Shown: positions 1-9,286, counted from the first letter of the stretch. The stretch: DNA of 23,398 bases from CAINEC01 sp046052065 (GCA_046052065.1 JBJOND010000037.1:1-23398); one strand, 5' to 3'. Translations and numbers: made by a program. Notes: generated by a model not told the origin, from the sequence alone.

Positions 1-470
1 GTTGTGCTGCAAGTTCAACAGGTCGTGGAAGCTCTTACAGTGCGAATGATGGCACTAGCTGGATCTTAGTAGATACAAATGGAATCGGAACCTCTGATGG
101 TTACACATCTATGGATTGGATTAGTCCGCTTACAGGATGGGCTGGTGGATTCTCTGCTGATCCTTTAACGGATGGTATCTACCGTTATACAGGAAGTGCA
201 GTTGGAATCAATCAAATTACAAAAAACACTAACCTAACTTCATTCCCTAATCCAACTAGCGGATTAGTTAGAATCAATACGAACTATGAAGGTGTTGTTA
301 ATGTTAACGTGTTTGACATTCTTGGTAACCTAGTTACATCGTTCCAATCATTCTCAACTAAAGTTGGCTTATCAGTTGATTTAAGAAATTTAAGCAACGG
401 AATTTATTCTGTTCAGATAATTGACGTAACTGGAAATTCATCAGTTGCTAAAGTTGTAAAAAATAATTAA
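1..470 (+). CDS. Partial secreted Asp-box protein with T9SS sorting domain (3' end only)
   Basis: The reading frame is open from the left edge (first full codon at position 3), so this is the C-terminus of a longer protein; the ATG at 111 is internal. The first visible residues contain an Asp-box-like SANDGTSW motif, as found in the blades of BNR/sialidase-type beta-propellers. The last ~75 residues begin at SFPNPTSG and run through FDILGNLV to GIYSVQI and a short basic tail. This is the pattern of the T9SS type A C-terminal sorting domain, which directs Sec-exported proteins across the outer membrane in Bacteroidota. The visible part resembles the large propeller protein on the minus strand at 2261-5023, but substrate and function cannot be judged. 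The next gene starts 24 bp downstream on the same strand. Confidence 0.8.
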   Translation, partial: CAASSTGRGSSYSANDGTSWILVDTNGIGTSDGYTSMDWISPLTGWAGGFSADPLTDGIYRYTGSAVGINQITKNTNLTSFPNPTSGLVRINTNYEGVVNVNVFDILGNLVTSFQSFSTKVGLSVDLRNLSNGIYSVQIIDVTGNSSVAKVVKNN

Positions 471-494
471 TTACTATTACTAAAATAAAATCAA

Positions 495-941
495 ATGAAA
501 AAATCATTAATCTTAGGGGCCTTATTCCTATGCATGTCATCAATCGGATTCGCGCAAGAATTCAAAGTAATCACAATTGTTGAGTCAATTGTACCAGGTG
601 GAATTGGTCGTTCAAGAATTATCGAAAACCAAGGAACAGTAGACATTGAAGCCTTAACAACTGAACGTGAAGGTGACAAATCGAACTCTGGTAAAGTTAA
701 ACGTAGCGACTTAAAAGATGTTGGTGACAATTTAAAAGAAACTAAGTTGTTAAACTTCTATTCTATGGTTGGTATTCAATTCGGAAACATTGCTTCTAAC
801 GATGCGATTATCGGAGCGAAAATCAATGAAATGATTAAAAATGGTTACAAATTAACTTTTGTAGCATCAGGTGTTGAATCAGATGCAGGCAAAGATGATG
901 GTAATGGTATTTTCATTACTCGTTTATATTTCAGCAAATAA
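495..941 (+). CDS. Small secreted protein, DUF4177-like
   Basis: This 148-residue protein starts with a clear Sec signal peptide (MKKSLILGALFLCMSSIGFAQ), leaving a mature protein of about 127 residues with no lipobox and no T9SS tail, so it is probably periplasmic. The mature part opens with a strand-like FKVITIVES. It ends with a helix-turn-strand stretch, INEMIKNGYKLTFVAS, then an acidic loop and FITRLYFSK. This layout (strand, charged helix ending in G-[YW]-x-L, terminal strand) resembles small DUF4177-type proteins, but that is inference from pattern only. The start is the ATG directly before the signal peptide, preceded by the A-rich leader common in this phylum. An intrinsic terminator follows 20 bp after the stop. 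Function unknown. Confidence 0.8.
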   Translation: MKKSLILGALFLCMSSIGFAQEFKVITIVESIVPGGIGRSRIIENQGTVDIEALTTEREGDKSNSGKVKRSDLKDVGDNLKETKLLNFYSMVGIQFGNIASNDAIIGAKINEMIKNGYKLTFVASGVESDAGKDDGNGIFITRLYFSK

Positions 942-960
942 TTAATTTGAAATAATCTAA

Positions 961-992
961 AAAGGGGATGTAGAAATGCATCCCCTTTTTTT
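961..992 (+). terminator. Intrinsic terminator after the small secreted protein
   Basis: A perfect 10-bp stem AAAGGGGATG / CATCCCCTTT encloses an 8-nt loop and runs into a T tract. It lies 20 bp after the stop at 941. The TATTTTTG at its 3' edge (992-999) also fits the Bacteroidota -7 element TAnnTTTG. Terminator and promoter of the next gene may therefore overlap, which would give that gene almost no leader. No good -33 element is visible. Confidence 0.9.
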
Positions 993-1006
993 ATTTTTGT
1001 ATAATC

Positions 1007-2260
1007 ATGAAAATAAAATCGCTATTCCTTTTATTTTTGATTGCTAATTACTCAATTGCTCAACCACAGCTAAAAAAAGTACTATTTGTTGGGAATAGTT
1101 ATACCGCAGTAAATGATTTACCAGCATTATTATCGAGCGTAGCACAATCAGCCGGCGACAGTGTAATTTATGAAAGTAATTGTATTGGCGGATATACTTT
1201 ACAGTTGCATAGTACGAATGCAACAACTTTACAAAAAATTGCACAGGGTGATTTTGATTTTGTTGTACTGCAAGAGCAAAGTCAACTTCCCTCCTTTCCT
1301 ACCTCACAAGTTCAATCATCCGTTTACCCCTATGCGAAAACGTTAGACTCCTTAATTAACTTAGCTAATTCATGTACTGAAACTGTTTTTTACATGACTT
1401 GGGGACGAAAGAACGGTGATGCTAGTAATTGTCCTAATTGGCCACCCGTATGCACCTATACGGGTATGGATAGTTTATTGCGATTACGTTACGAGGATAT
1501 GGCAAGCACTAATAACGCAGTGGTTTCTCCTGTAGGAGCTGTTTGGCGATATATCAGAAATAATCACCCAAGTATTGAATTATATAGTGCAGATGAAAGT
1601 CATCCATCAATAGCGGGTAGTTATGCGGCTGCTTGTACTTTTTACAGCATTCTATTTAGAAAAGATCCAACAGCAATCACTTTTGCAAGTACATTAGATA
1701 GTATATCTGCATCAACTATTCGAAATGTAGCTAAGTTAGTTGCATATGACAGTTTGAGTTTCTGGAATGTAGGTGACTATGATGTTGATGTTAATTTTTC
1801 CTATTCTTATTTCTCATCAACAGGAATAATATTCATGAACCAAACGCAAAATTGCGATTCTATTTTATGGGACTTTGGTGATGGCCAACAATCGAATGCA
1901 GGAACACCTATCCACATCTATCAGCAAGGAGGCACTTACACTGTAACACTGGTTGGCTATCGCTGCAATGAAACAGATACCTTCATATTACAGGTTCCCA
2001 CTATACAATCTGGCTTGAATGAAAATGAAAAAAATGAAATACATATTGCGAATATTTCAAAATCAGGTATTATAACGTTGGAAGGAAACCTCCAAGATGT
2101 TCGACGAGTAGAAATATTAAATCAAGAAGGTAAGCTGATTTATACTAGCAACAACATAAGTAATACAATTCCACTAATAAGTAATAATAGCGGAATGTAT
2201 TTACTGAATATACACTACGAGAACTTTATCCGACCCACAAAATTTGTCTTCTCGAAATAA
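1007..2260 (+). CDS. Secreted SGNH-fold hydrolase with PKD domain and T9SS tail
   Basis: 417 residues. A signal peptide (about 1-19, ending SIAQ) is followed by an SGNH/GDSL-type hydrolase domain. It has KVLFVGNSYT with the candidate nucleophile Ser31 in the GNS block, a GG pair at 61-62, VVLQEQSQ around 87-93, and DESHPS with the candidate Asp196/His199 dyad. The wording of these blocks is close to DUF4886-type SGNH proteins. At about 262-330 there is one PKD domain (LWDFGDG ... GGTYTVTL). A weak T9SS-type sorting domain closes the protein (GMYLLNI ... KFVFSK). It is probably a secreted esterase or deacetylase acting on carbohydrate or lipid esters; the substrate is unknown. Its TAA stop directly abuts the stop of the convergent gene at 2261. 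Confidence 0.85.
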   Translation: MKIKSLFLLFLIANYSIAQPQLKKVLFVGNSYTAVNDLPALLSSVAQSAGDSVIYESNCIGGYTLQLHSTNATTLQKIAQGDFDFVVLQEQSQLPSFPTSQVQSSVYPYAKTLDSLINLANSCTETVFYMTWGRKNGDASNCPNWPPVCTYTGMDSLLRLRYEDMASTNNAVVSPVGAVWRYIRNNHPSIELYSADESHPSIAGSYAAACTFYSILFRKDPTAITFASTLDSISASTIRNVAKLVAYDSLSFWNVGDYDVDVNFSYSYFSSTGIIFMNQTQNCDSILWDFGDGQQSNAGTPIHIYQQGGTYTVTLVGYRCNETDTFILQVPTIQSGLNENEKNEIHIANISKSGIITLEGNLQDVRRVEILNQEGKLIYTSNNISNTIPLISNNSGMYLLNIHYENFIRPTKFVFSK

Positions 2261-5023
2261 TCAACGAACCACGAATGATTTTGTAATAAACGAGGCTCCG
2301 TTATTACCAACTAATTTCATATAATAAACTCCTTTTGTATACTTACTCACATCAACAGAAAATTCATTGCTGAAATTATTTAGTTGTGAATTATAAATCA
2401 TTTGTCCAATCTCGTTCACAATTTCATAGCCTGAAATATTATCCATTGGAATATCAGTAGGCAGTTTTACATTGAGTAATTTACTTGTAGGATTTGGATA
2501 GAGTTGTAAATTCACTTTTTCAAACTCATTTATGGATGTAATATCATTCACGCTGGTGATTCGCGCAGAATACATTCCATTACCATGCGTTGCGACTGCA
2601 ATTAGTCCATCTGAAGGACGAACAGCCATCATGTCTACAATGGATTTACCAATAGAATTCACACCTTGTTGAATCCAAACAGTCGTTAATCCATTTAAAG
2701 TTGAAGTTGCGTATAAACCAGTGCTTCCACCAACAAAATAAACTTTATCACCATTTGCTATAGGCATGATTGAAGCCCATCGTAAAGATGGGCCATTACC
2801 TGTTCCACCTGTATTGGCTTCGAGGTTACCTCCTACTTTGGTCCAGTTAAGGCCACCATCAAGAGAATGAAATAAACTATAAATATTATAATTACTGAAT
2901 ACTACCATTATTTCATTAGCATCATTAGGATTAACCGCAATACAACTTACATAACCTGTCGTACTGAATTGCGATGATGTAATTACTGTCCGTTGTGGAT
3001 TACCGATATGGGCATTATCTACACGATAAACATTTCTTTTGTTTGTACCGTAGTACAAAATATTTGCAGGTGTTTTACTAATAGATAGAGCTGTTATCAC
3101 TTCATCAGTCACAGCTAATGTATCAGAAAACTGAACCCAACCGGTTGAAATTGTATCAAACTGATTCGTTAATTGAATAGCACTTAAATCATCATTGCGC
3201 CAGATTGACTCTCCTGCACATAAATACATCAGATTATTGTTATTCGGATCTAATACAAACGGAGCAATGAATCGATAATTACTCGCACCAATCGGATCCA
3301 TTCTTCGGTAATCCGTAACGTTACCTTGTGCATCGAGATGCGTTTTGTAGATACGGCCTTGCTGCTTTGAAAAATAATATTCTGTGCTATTACCAATTGC
3401 TAAATACGAACCATCGCCATCAAATGGATGTGTCCAAGGATCTGTTGAGATGGCGTTAGTAGTACGATAAGTTCCGTTATCTTGTAATCCTCCCATCAAA
3501 ATATCATCCGTAGTATTCATATCCATTCCAACCGTATAAAACTGAGAGGTGATATAACCATTACTCAAATCATTCCATACAACATTTGATGCAAGACAAT
3601 CATCAGTGCGAGCAACACCTCCATCACTTGCCGAATACAATTTTGTTGGATTTGATGGAAGAAATTCCAATACATGTTGATCAGGATGATGACCTTCATA
3701 TTCATTTACGAATGGCAATGCAGCACCAGGCTCGTATCCACCAATCACATCATTGTGTAATGAATCAGCAAATGCAGTAGTAGAGCGGTGAATATTAGTA
3801 CCACCAATAAAAACTACATTAGAATTTCCAGGCATTACTTTAACAACTACATCATATCCACCTTGTGTATTCAATCCATTAAACACGCCGATATTTCCAG
3901 GAAGATTTTGCGACAAATCAGTCCATATACCACCAGCGCCAGCGCCAGTCCCTGAAACATATTCATACTTCCATAAGCTGTTATAAAGAGTATCACCAAG
4001 GAAGTCAGTCGATATTTTTCCACTACCCGGAGTTGGTCCGAAGAAGTAAACGATGTTTTCATTATTTGGATCAATACCAGCAACAATACGATCGTAATTA
4101 GCAGGGAAATTAGGTGTTATGTTCGTCCATGTGGTACCACCAGCACTGCGCCAAATTCCTTTTTGAGCCACTGCTCCATCACTGCTGATTGTTGCATAAA
4201 CCACACTCGTTGGAGAAACAGCCACGTCGGTAAAATAAGCTTGCAACGACCCTGTACCGCCTCCTCCTTTCACTAACGACCACGAAGTACCGCCATTCAC
4301 GCTGCGATAAATTCCATCATAAACAGCCGCGTATAAAACATCTTGAGCTAAGTTTCCATTATCGGTTACAACATTCCATGTTACATCCCAAATATTATCA
4401 AACGATTGCGGTGTACCTGAGCGAGTAGAGCCTAAAGAGGTCCAAGTTAGTCCGCCATCTACCGATTTATACATTCCATCTCCAAGGTAAAAAGCAGAGC
4501 CACCACTTGCAGAAGTCCCATAAGCTTCACCTGTTAAATAATACCATGTATTTGTCTTTCCAGGTCTTTTATCCTGTGCAATTGCATTCACACCTTGATA
4601 ACTTCCAAGAGTTGTTACGCGCGTCCATGTTGCACCTGCATCCGTACTGCGCCATAATCCGCCAGAAGCAGATCCCGCCAATAAAATGTTTTCATTGGTC
4701 ACATCAATTGTAAAGGCTCTTGTTCTTCCTCCTAAATTATACGGGCCGCGAAAATCATAGTTGATTTGAGCCATAGAAGAACGAGCATTGGTTTCATTCC
4801 CTGGAATAGTTGAAACAAAATTCAATTCTTTTTCGCGCATCATTTTAGGAATCTCGCCAGTACGAGGATCAGCAAGACGTTCGCGATCCCATTCTTCACG
4901 TAGGCGCAGGTCTTCTTCTGCACCCTCCATTCTTTTTTCACGGCTTTCACGTTCAGCTATTCGGGATGTATTGCAAGAAGCAAACACTAATGATGCAACA
5001 ATAACCAAGTAATTAAATTTCAT
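2261..5023 (-). CDS. Large Asp-box (BNR/VPS10-type) beta-propeller protein with T9SS sorting domain
   Basis: About 920 residues. I start it at the ATG at 5023, 45 bases inside the longest frame, because that Met is followed at once by a signal sequence MKFNYLVIVASLVFASC. The Cys at residue 17 sits in a lipobox-like context. Next comes a highly charged Arg/Glu-rich helix (about 20-65), then FRGPYNLGGRTRAFTID and a long propeller with repeated Asp-box motifs (SASGGLWRSTDAGATW, SVDGGLTW, SVNGGTSW, SLDGGLNW). Such proteins are related to sialidase/sortilin propellers and are often called exo-alpha-sialidase, but no sialidase catalytic set is evident, so binding or structural roles are as likely. 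The C-terminus has LYPNPTSKLLNVKLP ... KGVYYMKLV, a T9SS type A domain. A lipobox together with a T9SS tail is unusual. Confidence 0.88.
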   Translation of the reverse strand: MKFNYLVIVASLVFASCNTSRIAERESREKRMEGAEEDLRLREEWDRERLADPRTGEIPKMMREKELNFVSTIPGNETNARSSMAQINYDFRGPYNLGGRTRAFTIDVTNENILLAGSASGGLWRSTDAGATWTRVTTLGSYQGVNAIAQDKRPGKTNTWYYLTGEAYGTSASGGSAFYLGDGMYKSVDGGLTWTSLGSTRSGTPQSFDNIWDVTWNVVTDNGNLAQDVLYAAVYDGIYRSVNGGTSWSLVKGGGGTGSLQAYFTDVAVSPTSVVYATISSDGAVAQKGIWRSAGGTTWTNITPNFPANYDRIVAGIDPNNENIVYFFGPTPGSGKISTDFLGDTLYNSLWKYEYVSGTGAGAGGIWTDLSQNLPGNIGVFNGLNTQGGYDVVVKVMPGNSNVVFIGGTNIHRSTTAFADSLHNDVIGGYEPGAALPFVNEYEGHHPDQHVLEFLPSNPTKLYSASDGGVARTDDCLASNVVWNDLSNGYITSQFYTVGMDMNTTDDILMGGLQDNGTYRTTNAISTDPWTHPFDGDGSYLAIGNSTEYYFSKQQGRIYKTHLDAQGNVTDYRRMDPIGASNYRFIAPFVLDPNNNNLMYLCAGESIWRNDDLSAIQLTNQFDTISTGWVQFSDTLAVTDEVITALSISKTPANILYYGTNKRNVYRVDNAHIGNPQRTVITSSQFSTTGYVSCIAVNPNDANEIMVVFSNYNIYSLFHSLDGGLNWTKVGGNLEANTGGTGNGPSLRWASIMPIANGDKVYFVGGSTGLYATSTLNGLTTVWIQQGVNSIGKSIVDMMAVRPSDGLIAVATHGNGMYSARITSVNDITSINEFEKVNLQLYPNPTSKLLNVKLPTDIPMDNISGYEIVNEIGQMIYNSQLNNFSNEFSVDVSKYTKGVYYMKLVGNNGASFITKSFVVR

Positions 5024-5083
5024 AATTGTAATTTTATTCGTCAATACTAAAATAGTTAAATAATTCACACCTAAAGAAATTCT

Positions 5084-5091
5084 TATATTTG
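5084..5091 (+). promoter_or_regulatory. Candidate Bacteroidota -7 element for the PKD-repeat gene
   Basis: TATATTTG matches the phylum's TAnnTTTG -7 consensus exactly and lies 19 bp before the ATG at 5111. No clear TTTG at -33 is present at the usual spacing, so the promoter call is tentative. Confidence 0.4.
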
Positions 5092-5110
5092 TAAAACAAA
5101 ATCAAATCAA

Positions 5111-6976
5111 ATGAAAAAGTACTTCTTATTAGTAAGCATTCTCCTTATCGGTTTAATGTCAAATGCTCAGCCATGTTTTTTCACAGCAACACAACTTGGC
5201 AATCCTAATACTTTTGATTTTATTCCTAATACATCTCCTGCACAATCCAACGCTACAATTATGTGGGATTTTGGTGATGGATCCAGTATGATAAGTGCTC
5301 AGCCTACACATACCTATGCACAATCAGGTATATACACGGTAATAATGTCTTTGTTTGATTCTACTAATGCTACTGTTTCATGCACCTTTACACAATCGAT
5401 AACAGTAAGTTTTTGTAACGTTACGTATTATCAAGACTCGACAAACAGCTCCATTTATTATTTCTCAAATTTCACTAATGGAACATTTTCACAGGTAGAT
5501 TGGGACTTTGGAGATAACACTGTTGGAAGTGGAAGTTCGGTTGCACATCAGTATTCATCACCAGGGATTTATAACGTTGTTTGTACTGAAAGTATCAATG
5601 GTATTATCTTTTGCACTACATCAATTATAGTTCAAGTTGGAAGTAATTGCAGTTATCAAGTTATAAGTCCTGGCCCTAGTTCTCCTGGATACGTAAAACA
5701 ATTTACAGCAATAGTTCCGAGTTCTACAGGAATTGTTTCCTGGAATTTTGATGATGGTTCTCCGATTGTTCAAGGACCAATCGTTCAAAAATCATTTGCC
5801 AATGCAGGTACGTACAATGTATGCATGAATTACATAAATGGAATTGATACTTGTAATTATTGTTCACCTATAACTATTTCAAGCGGTCCTGTAGGAAGCA
5901 ATTGCAATTTTACGGTTAACCAAACAAATAATAGCACTTTTGATTTTGTTCCATCTAATTTAAATTCAGGAAACACATTTGAATTTAATTTTGGAGATAG
6001 TTTTACACAAACTACAACATCTCTAATAAGCCATAATTATTCTTCAGCTGGTTTTTACAATGTTTGTATGAATGAAATAGATAGCAATGGAGTTATTTTA
6101 TGTAGCTATTGTCAGCCTGTAGTTGTTCTATCGCCATCATCAAATTGCCAAGCGAATTTCACATTTACTCATGTGGGCTTTGATGCTTATTTTATCAATC
6201 AGTCTATTGCTAGTCCTGTACTAGGAGCTCCAGTTGCTTATTCATGGGACTTTGGTGATGGAGGAACAAGCACAAGTGCATTTCCACATCATGTTTATAG
6301 CGGCTATGGATTTTACAATGTATGTTTAACAGTAACTACTGCAAATTGCACAAACACTTATTGTGATATAATCTTAATAGATACCATTAACAATCCAAAT
6401 GGTACACCTTGTAATTCACAGTTTGTTTTCACGCAGACATCTCCATATCAAATAAGCGCTGTGGTTTTATATCCAAGTAACGGATACAACTACAGCTGGG
6501 ATTTCGGTGACGGATCACCGTTAGTAAACCAACTTTATACAAGTCATTCTTACGCTAACCCTGGAACTTATTCAGTTTGTTTAACCATGACATCATCGTT
6601 TTTAGGTTGCACAAATACTTACTGTGATTCATTAACAGTAGATTCTTTAGGAAACATTATTTACAAGGGAATCAATACTGGGTTTACGCTTCAAACCACA
6701 ACACCAACAATACTTACTGGATTAGAAAATAATTTTAAAGCGAACACAATTCAACTACAACCAAATCCTGCACAAAACACCATCACTATTTCAGGAAATA
6801 CTATTGAATTCAAAAACTACGTATTGCTAAATGCCATCGGACAACAAGTTGAATCCGGAAATTTTGTAAGCACTATTTACTCCATCGATGTAAGTAAGCT
6901 AAGCAAAGGAGTTTATCTTTTAAAGGCTACGGATAGCTTGGGTAACAATTTCAATCAAAGATTCCTAAAAGACTAA
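5111..6976 (+). CDS. Secreted protein with six PKD domains and T9SS sorting domain
   Basis: 621 residues. A Sec signal peptide (MKKYFLLVSILLIGLMSNAQ) is followed by six PKD-type beta-sandwich domains of about 80 residues. Each carries the W-D/N-F-G/D-D core and a Y-x-x-x-G-x-Y-x-V ending. The cores lie near residues 52, 130, 210, 288, 377 and 456: WDFGDGSS, WDFGDNTV, WNFDDGSP, FNFGDSFT, WDFGDGGT, WDFGDGSP. Repeats 3 and 4 have degenerate cores. Many Cys residues are spread through the domains (e.g. YNVCM, CTNTYC), which suggests disulfides. The last ~75 residues (LQPNPAQNTITIS ... KGVYLLKA) are a T9SS type A sorting domain. No catalytic domain is present, so an adhesive or structural surface role is most likely. 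The stop codon overlaps that of the convergent esterase gene in the tetranucleotide CTAA. Confidence 0.88.
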   Translation: MKKYFLLVSILLIGLMSNAQPCFFTATQLGNPNTFDFIPNTSPAQSNATIMWDFGDGSSMISAQPTHTYAQSGIYTVIMSLFDSTNATVSCTFTQSITVSFCNVTYYQDSTNSSIYYFSNFTNGTFSQVDWDFGDNTVGSGSSVAHQYSSPGIYNVVCTESINGIIFCTTSIIVQVGSNCSYQVISPGPSSPGYVKQFTAIVPSSTGIVSWNFDDGSPIVQGPIVQKSFANAGTYNVCMNYINGIDTCNYCSPITISSGPVGSNCNFTVNQTNNSTFDFVPSNLNSGNTFEFNFGDSFTQTTTSLISHNYSSAGFYNVCMNEIDSNGVILCSYCQPVVVLSPSSNCQANFTFTHVGFDAYFINQSIASPVLGAPVAYSWDFGDGGTSTSAFPHHVYSGYGFYNVCLTVTTANCTNTYCDIILIDTINNPNGTPCNSQFVFTQTSPYQISAVVLYPSNGYNYSWDFGDGSPLVNQLYTSHSYANPGTYSVCLTMTSSFLGCTNTYCDSLTVDSLGNIIYKGINTGFTLQTTTPTILTGLENNFKANTIQLQPNPAQNTITISGNTIEFKNYVLLNAIGQQVESGNFVSTIYSIDVSKLSKGVYLLKATDSLGNNFNQRFLKD

Positions 6977-8097
6977 GGCTTGTTTATTTTGAATGTATTT
7001 TGAGAATTGCCTGATCGGACATTTATCAAATACATACCTGAGTTGTAATTATTAAAATCAATTGTGTAGGGCAATGAAATATTTTGCGTCTCGATTAATT
7101 GCCCATTTGTAGCATACAATTGAAGTACAGCATTAGCAACCGAACCTTTTAACAAATAATTATTAGCTGGAAGCGGTTGCAAATAAATCCAATCAGGAGT
7201 TGATGTGTTTAATCCTTGAGTAGATGAATTACAAGCCTTACTTCTGAAAAAATTCCAGATTTCTGCAGAGGCTTTTATATCTCTATTGATAGTACCTAGT
7301 CCTCCTAACAAACTAGACGTGCCGGGCCATTGATGTCCACCACCATTCACTCTAAGCATTTGGACTAAATTATTATTAATGCAAGGTGCATAATCTAACA
7401 GGTCAACCGTAGAATTATCATTCAGATTAGTATTAGGCAATGCTGTGATGATAGGAGCTAAACTACATGCATTAAAATTCTTCCATAAGTCAACAACCTC
7501 TGTTGCCGACTTGTTTCCTAAGGCACCATTAAAATTGACAATATTATCAGACGTTCCATGTATTTGGAGTACAGATAAATTAGACGAAGGCACACAGGAA
7601 TTGTAAACGCTATCGGTCATGGTACCAGCAACAGAAGCAATGGCAGCAAAGCATCGTGATGACTTACAAGCTAGCAGATGACTCATAAATCCACCAGCTG
7701 AAAAACCGCAAGAATAAATTCTATTCTGATCAATCGAATAATTAGCAGTTATGGTATCAATTAATGCTTCAATAAATCCAATATCATTTGCAGTAGAAGC
7801 TCCGGGGATATTAGCATAAGTATTCCATGCATTTGAAATACCATTTGGATAAACTACAATAAAATTAGCAGTATCGGCTACACTATTAAATGCACTAACA
7901 TTCATAATTGATTGTCCGCTTTGCGTAAATCCATGTAGAACAAAAACTAACGGCACTGGAGTACCGGGATTATAACTTGCAGGCGTGTATACAATGTAAC
8001 TTCTATTTTGACCATCAAATTGAAAACCTGCATTAATTTGAGCAAATACAGGCGTTTGAAAAAACAGAAATAGTGCGAGTAGAATTTTCTTTAACAT
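6973..8097 (-). CDS. Secreted PHB-depolymerase/feruloyl-esterase-type alpha/beta hydrolase with T9SS tail
   Basis: 374 residues with a signal peptide MLKKILLALFLFFQTPVFAQ. The alpha/beta-hydrolase fold of the poly(hydroxybutyrate) depolymerase / LpqC-like esterase family shows as PLVFVLHGFTQSG (oxyanion-hole strand, 49-61), the nucleophile elbow GFSAGG (candidate Ser133), HGTSDNIV (candidate Asp184) and GGGHQWPG (candidate His255). All three catalytic positions are present. The enzyme should cleave ester bonds in an extracellular polymer or in hemicellulose feruloyl/acetyl esters; the sequence does not say which. The remaining ~75 residues (LQPLPANNYLL ... SGMYLINVRSG) form a T9SS-type sorting domain, so the enzyme is secreted or surface-attached. 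Only 37 bp separates its start from that of the divergent DUF1761 gene. Confidence 0.9.
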   Translation of the reverse strand: MLKKILLALFLFFQTPVFAQINAGFQFDGQNRSYIVYTPASYNPGTPVPLVFVLHGFTQSGQSIMNVSAFNSVADTANFIVVYPNGISNAWNTYANIPGASTANDIGFIEALIDTITANYSIDQNRIYSCGFSAGGFMSHLLACKSSRCFAAIASVAGTMTDSVYNSCVPSSNLSVLQIHGTSDNIVNFNGALGNKSATEVVDLWKNFNACSLAPIITALPNTNLNDNSTVDLLDYAPCINNNLVQMLRVNGGGHQWPGTSSLLGGLGTINRDIKASAEIWNFFRSKACNSSTQGLNTSTPDWIYLQPLPANNYLLKGSVANAVLQLYATNGQLIETQNISLPYTIDFNNYNSGMYLINVRSGNSQNTFKINKP

Positions 8098-8134
8098 AAA
8101 AAGATTAATTTAGATTTTTAAAGATAGAAAAATT

Positions 8135-8614
8135 ATGAAACCATTAATCTTACTTGCATCTACCCTAGTCCCAATGCTTATTGGCGCACTATGGTACAAT
8201 GAAAAAACCTTAGGCACTATTTGGATGCAAGAAACAGGTATGACCAAAGAAAAAGCAAAGGAAGCGAATATGCTTAAAACCTTTGGATTTGCAATTTTAT
8301 TTAGTCTGTTTGTCTCTATGACACTCTATCAGATTGTGATTCACCAAGGCGCATTGTATTCATTAGTTTTAGGCGACAATTCAGAAAGTACGCAACAGTG
8401 GTTGAAAGATGCGATGACTCGATATGGCAATAATTATAGAACCTTTCAACACGGAATGGCGCATGGCCTTTTCACAGGAATATTTTTAGCGCTACCAATT
8501 ATAGGCTTGAATAGTCAGTTTGAAATGAAGAGCTGGAAATACACTCTCATTACTGCAGGATACTGGATTGTATCGTTGATGTTGATGGGTGGTATTATTT
8601 GCCAATGGGGATAA
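8135..8614 (+). CDS. DUF1761 family integral membrane protein
   Basis: 159 residues with four predicted membrane segments (about 3-20, 48-70, 108-128 and 136-156). The N-terminal LIGALWYNEKTLGTIWMQETGMTKEKA matches the DUF1761 signature, in which a small Trp/Tyr-rich motif after the first helix is followed by a short charged helix. A conserved-looking HGMAHGLFTG precedes the third segment. The family has no established biochemical role. The start is the only ATG before the first membrane helix. The stop directly abuts that of the convergent gene at 8615. Confidence 0.85.
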   Translation: MKPLILLASTLVPMLIGALWYNEKTLGTIWMQETGMTKEKAKEANMLKTFGFAILFSLFVSMTLYQIVIHQGALYSLVLGDNSESTQQWLKDAMTRYGNNYRTFQHGMAHGLFTGIFLALPIIGLNSQFEMKSWKYTLITAGYWIVSLMLMGGIICQWG

Positions 8615-9286
8615 TTACTCTTTATTGAAGTTTTCTTTTCTCCAGGAAACATCGGATATAAATCCGAATGCTGATTTAAAGTGATAGACTGTCCACAATA
8701 CAATACCTATGAATTTAAAACAGTCTTCCACAAACGCATCATGCCTACCTGAGGGAAGATTAATTTCGTCTATCAATATTGAAATTCCGAAGAAAGCCAT
8801 TGCGGTAATTCCGATGATAAATGGTGTAGTAACAACTATCACTCTACAGACAGTTGCAATAATAACAATGCAAGTCAAATAAAAGAGATAGATTAATTCT
8901 TCGGGAACATAGATAACTCCGCTGAAGGCCTTCTCATGAAATTGATAGGTATCATCAAAGCAAAGCATGGTGGTAAGCAATCCAAACAACAACGTCATTA
9001 AAGCGGCTCTTCGTTGCACGGTGTTTTTATAGAGGTGCACAGCTGAGAACAGCATGATGGCAGCTGTTGCACTCCATAAAATAATTCCGAGATTCGATAA
9101 TGCGCCAGTGTAAGCAGGTCCGTGTAAAATTGTTGCAGTATCACGCGTAAGATTCGCTGGTAATATTCCTTTATAAACTGAATATTCGAAAGTTAAAAAA
9201 AGAAAAAATAATCCTGCGCTAATTGTAACTATTAAATCAAGCCAATGTTTTTTAAGTTGGTCAATTAAATTTGATATGAATTTCAT
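8615..9286 (-). CDS. Unrecognised polytopic membrane protein with intramembrane acidic/His residues
   Basis: 223 residues with about six predicted membrane helices (near 17-37, 61-85, 94-110, 129-150, 152-163 and 179-197). I do not recognise the family with confidence. Polar residues cluster next to or inside helices: DDTYQFHE at 111-118, PEE at 128-130, DE at 163-164 and HDAFVEDCFK at 172-181. This layout recalls membrane hydrolases that hold a metal with His/Asp residues, such as the CREST superfamily, but that is only an analogy. It has no signal peptide and a Lys/Arg-rich C-terminus, expected in the cytoplasm. It converges on the DUF1761 gene with zero spacing; 170 bp separates its start from the end of the next minus-strand gene. 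Confidence 0.75.
   Translation of the reverse strand: MKFISNLIDQLKKHWLDLIVTISAGLFFLFLTFEYSVYKGILPANLTRDTATILHGPAYTGALSNLGIILWSATAAIMLFSAVHLYKNTVQRRAALMTLLFGLLTTMLCFDDTYQFHEKAFSGVIYVPEELIYLFYLTCIVIIATVCRVIVVTTPFIIGITAMAFFGISILIDEINLPSGRHDAFVEDCFKFIGIVLWTVYHFKSAFGFISDVSWRKENFNKE

Noticed and set aside
111..470. Complete 119-residue gene starting at ATG 111
   Set aside because: The same frame is open to the left edge with Asp-box-like coding sequence, so the ATG is internal and the gene is truncated by the window.
2261..5023. Assignment as an active sialidase
   Set aside because: Only Asp-box propeller motifs are visible; no FRIP motif or catalytic Arg/Tyr/Glu set could be identified.
5024..5068. 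Upstream start for the propeller protein
   Set aside because: It would put 15 residues before a complete signal peptide that starts at the ATG at 5023.
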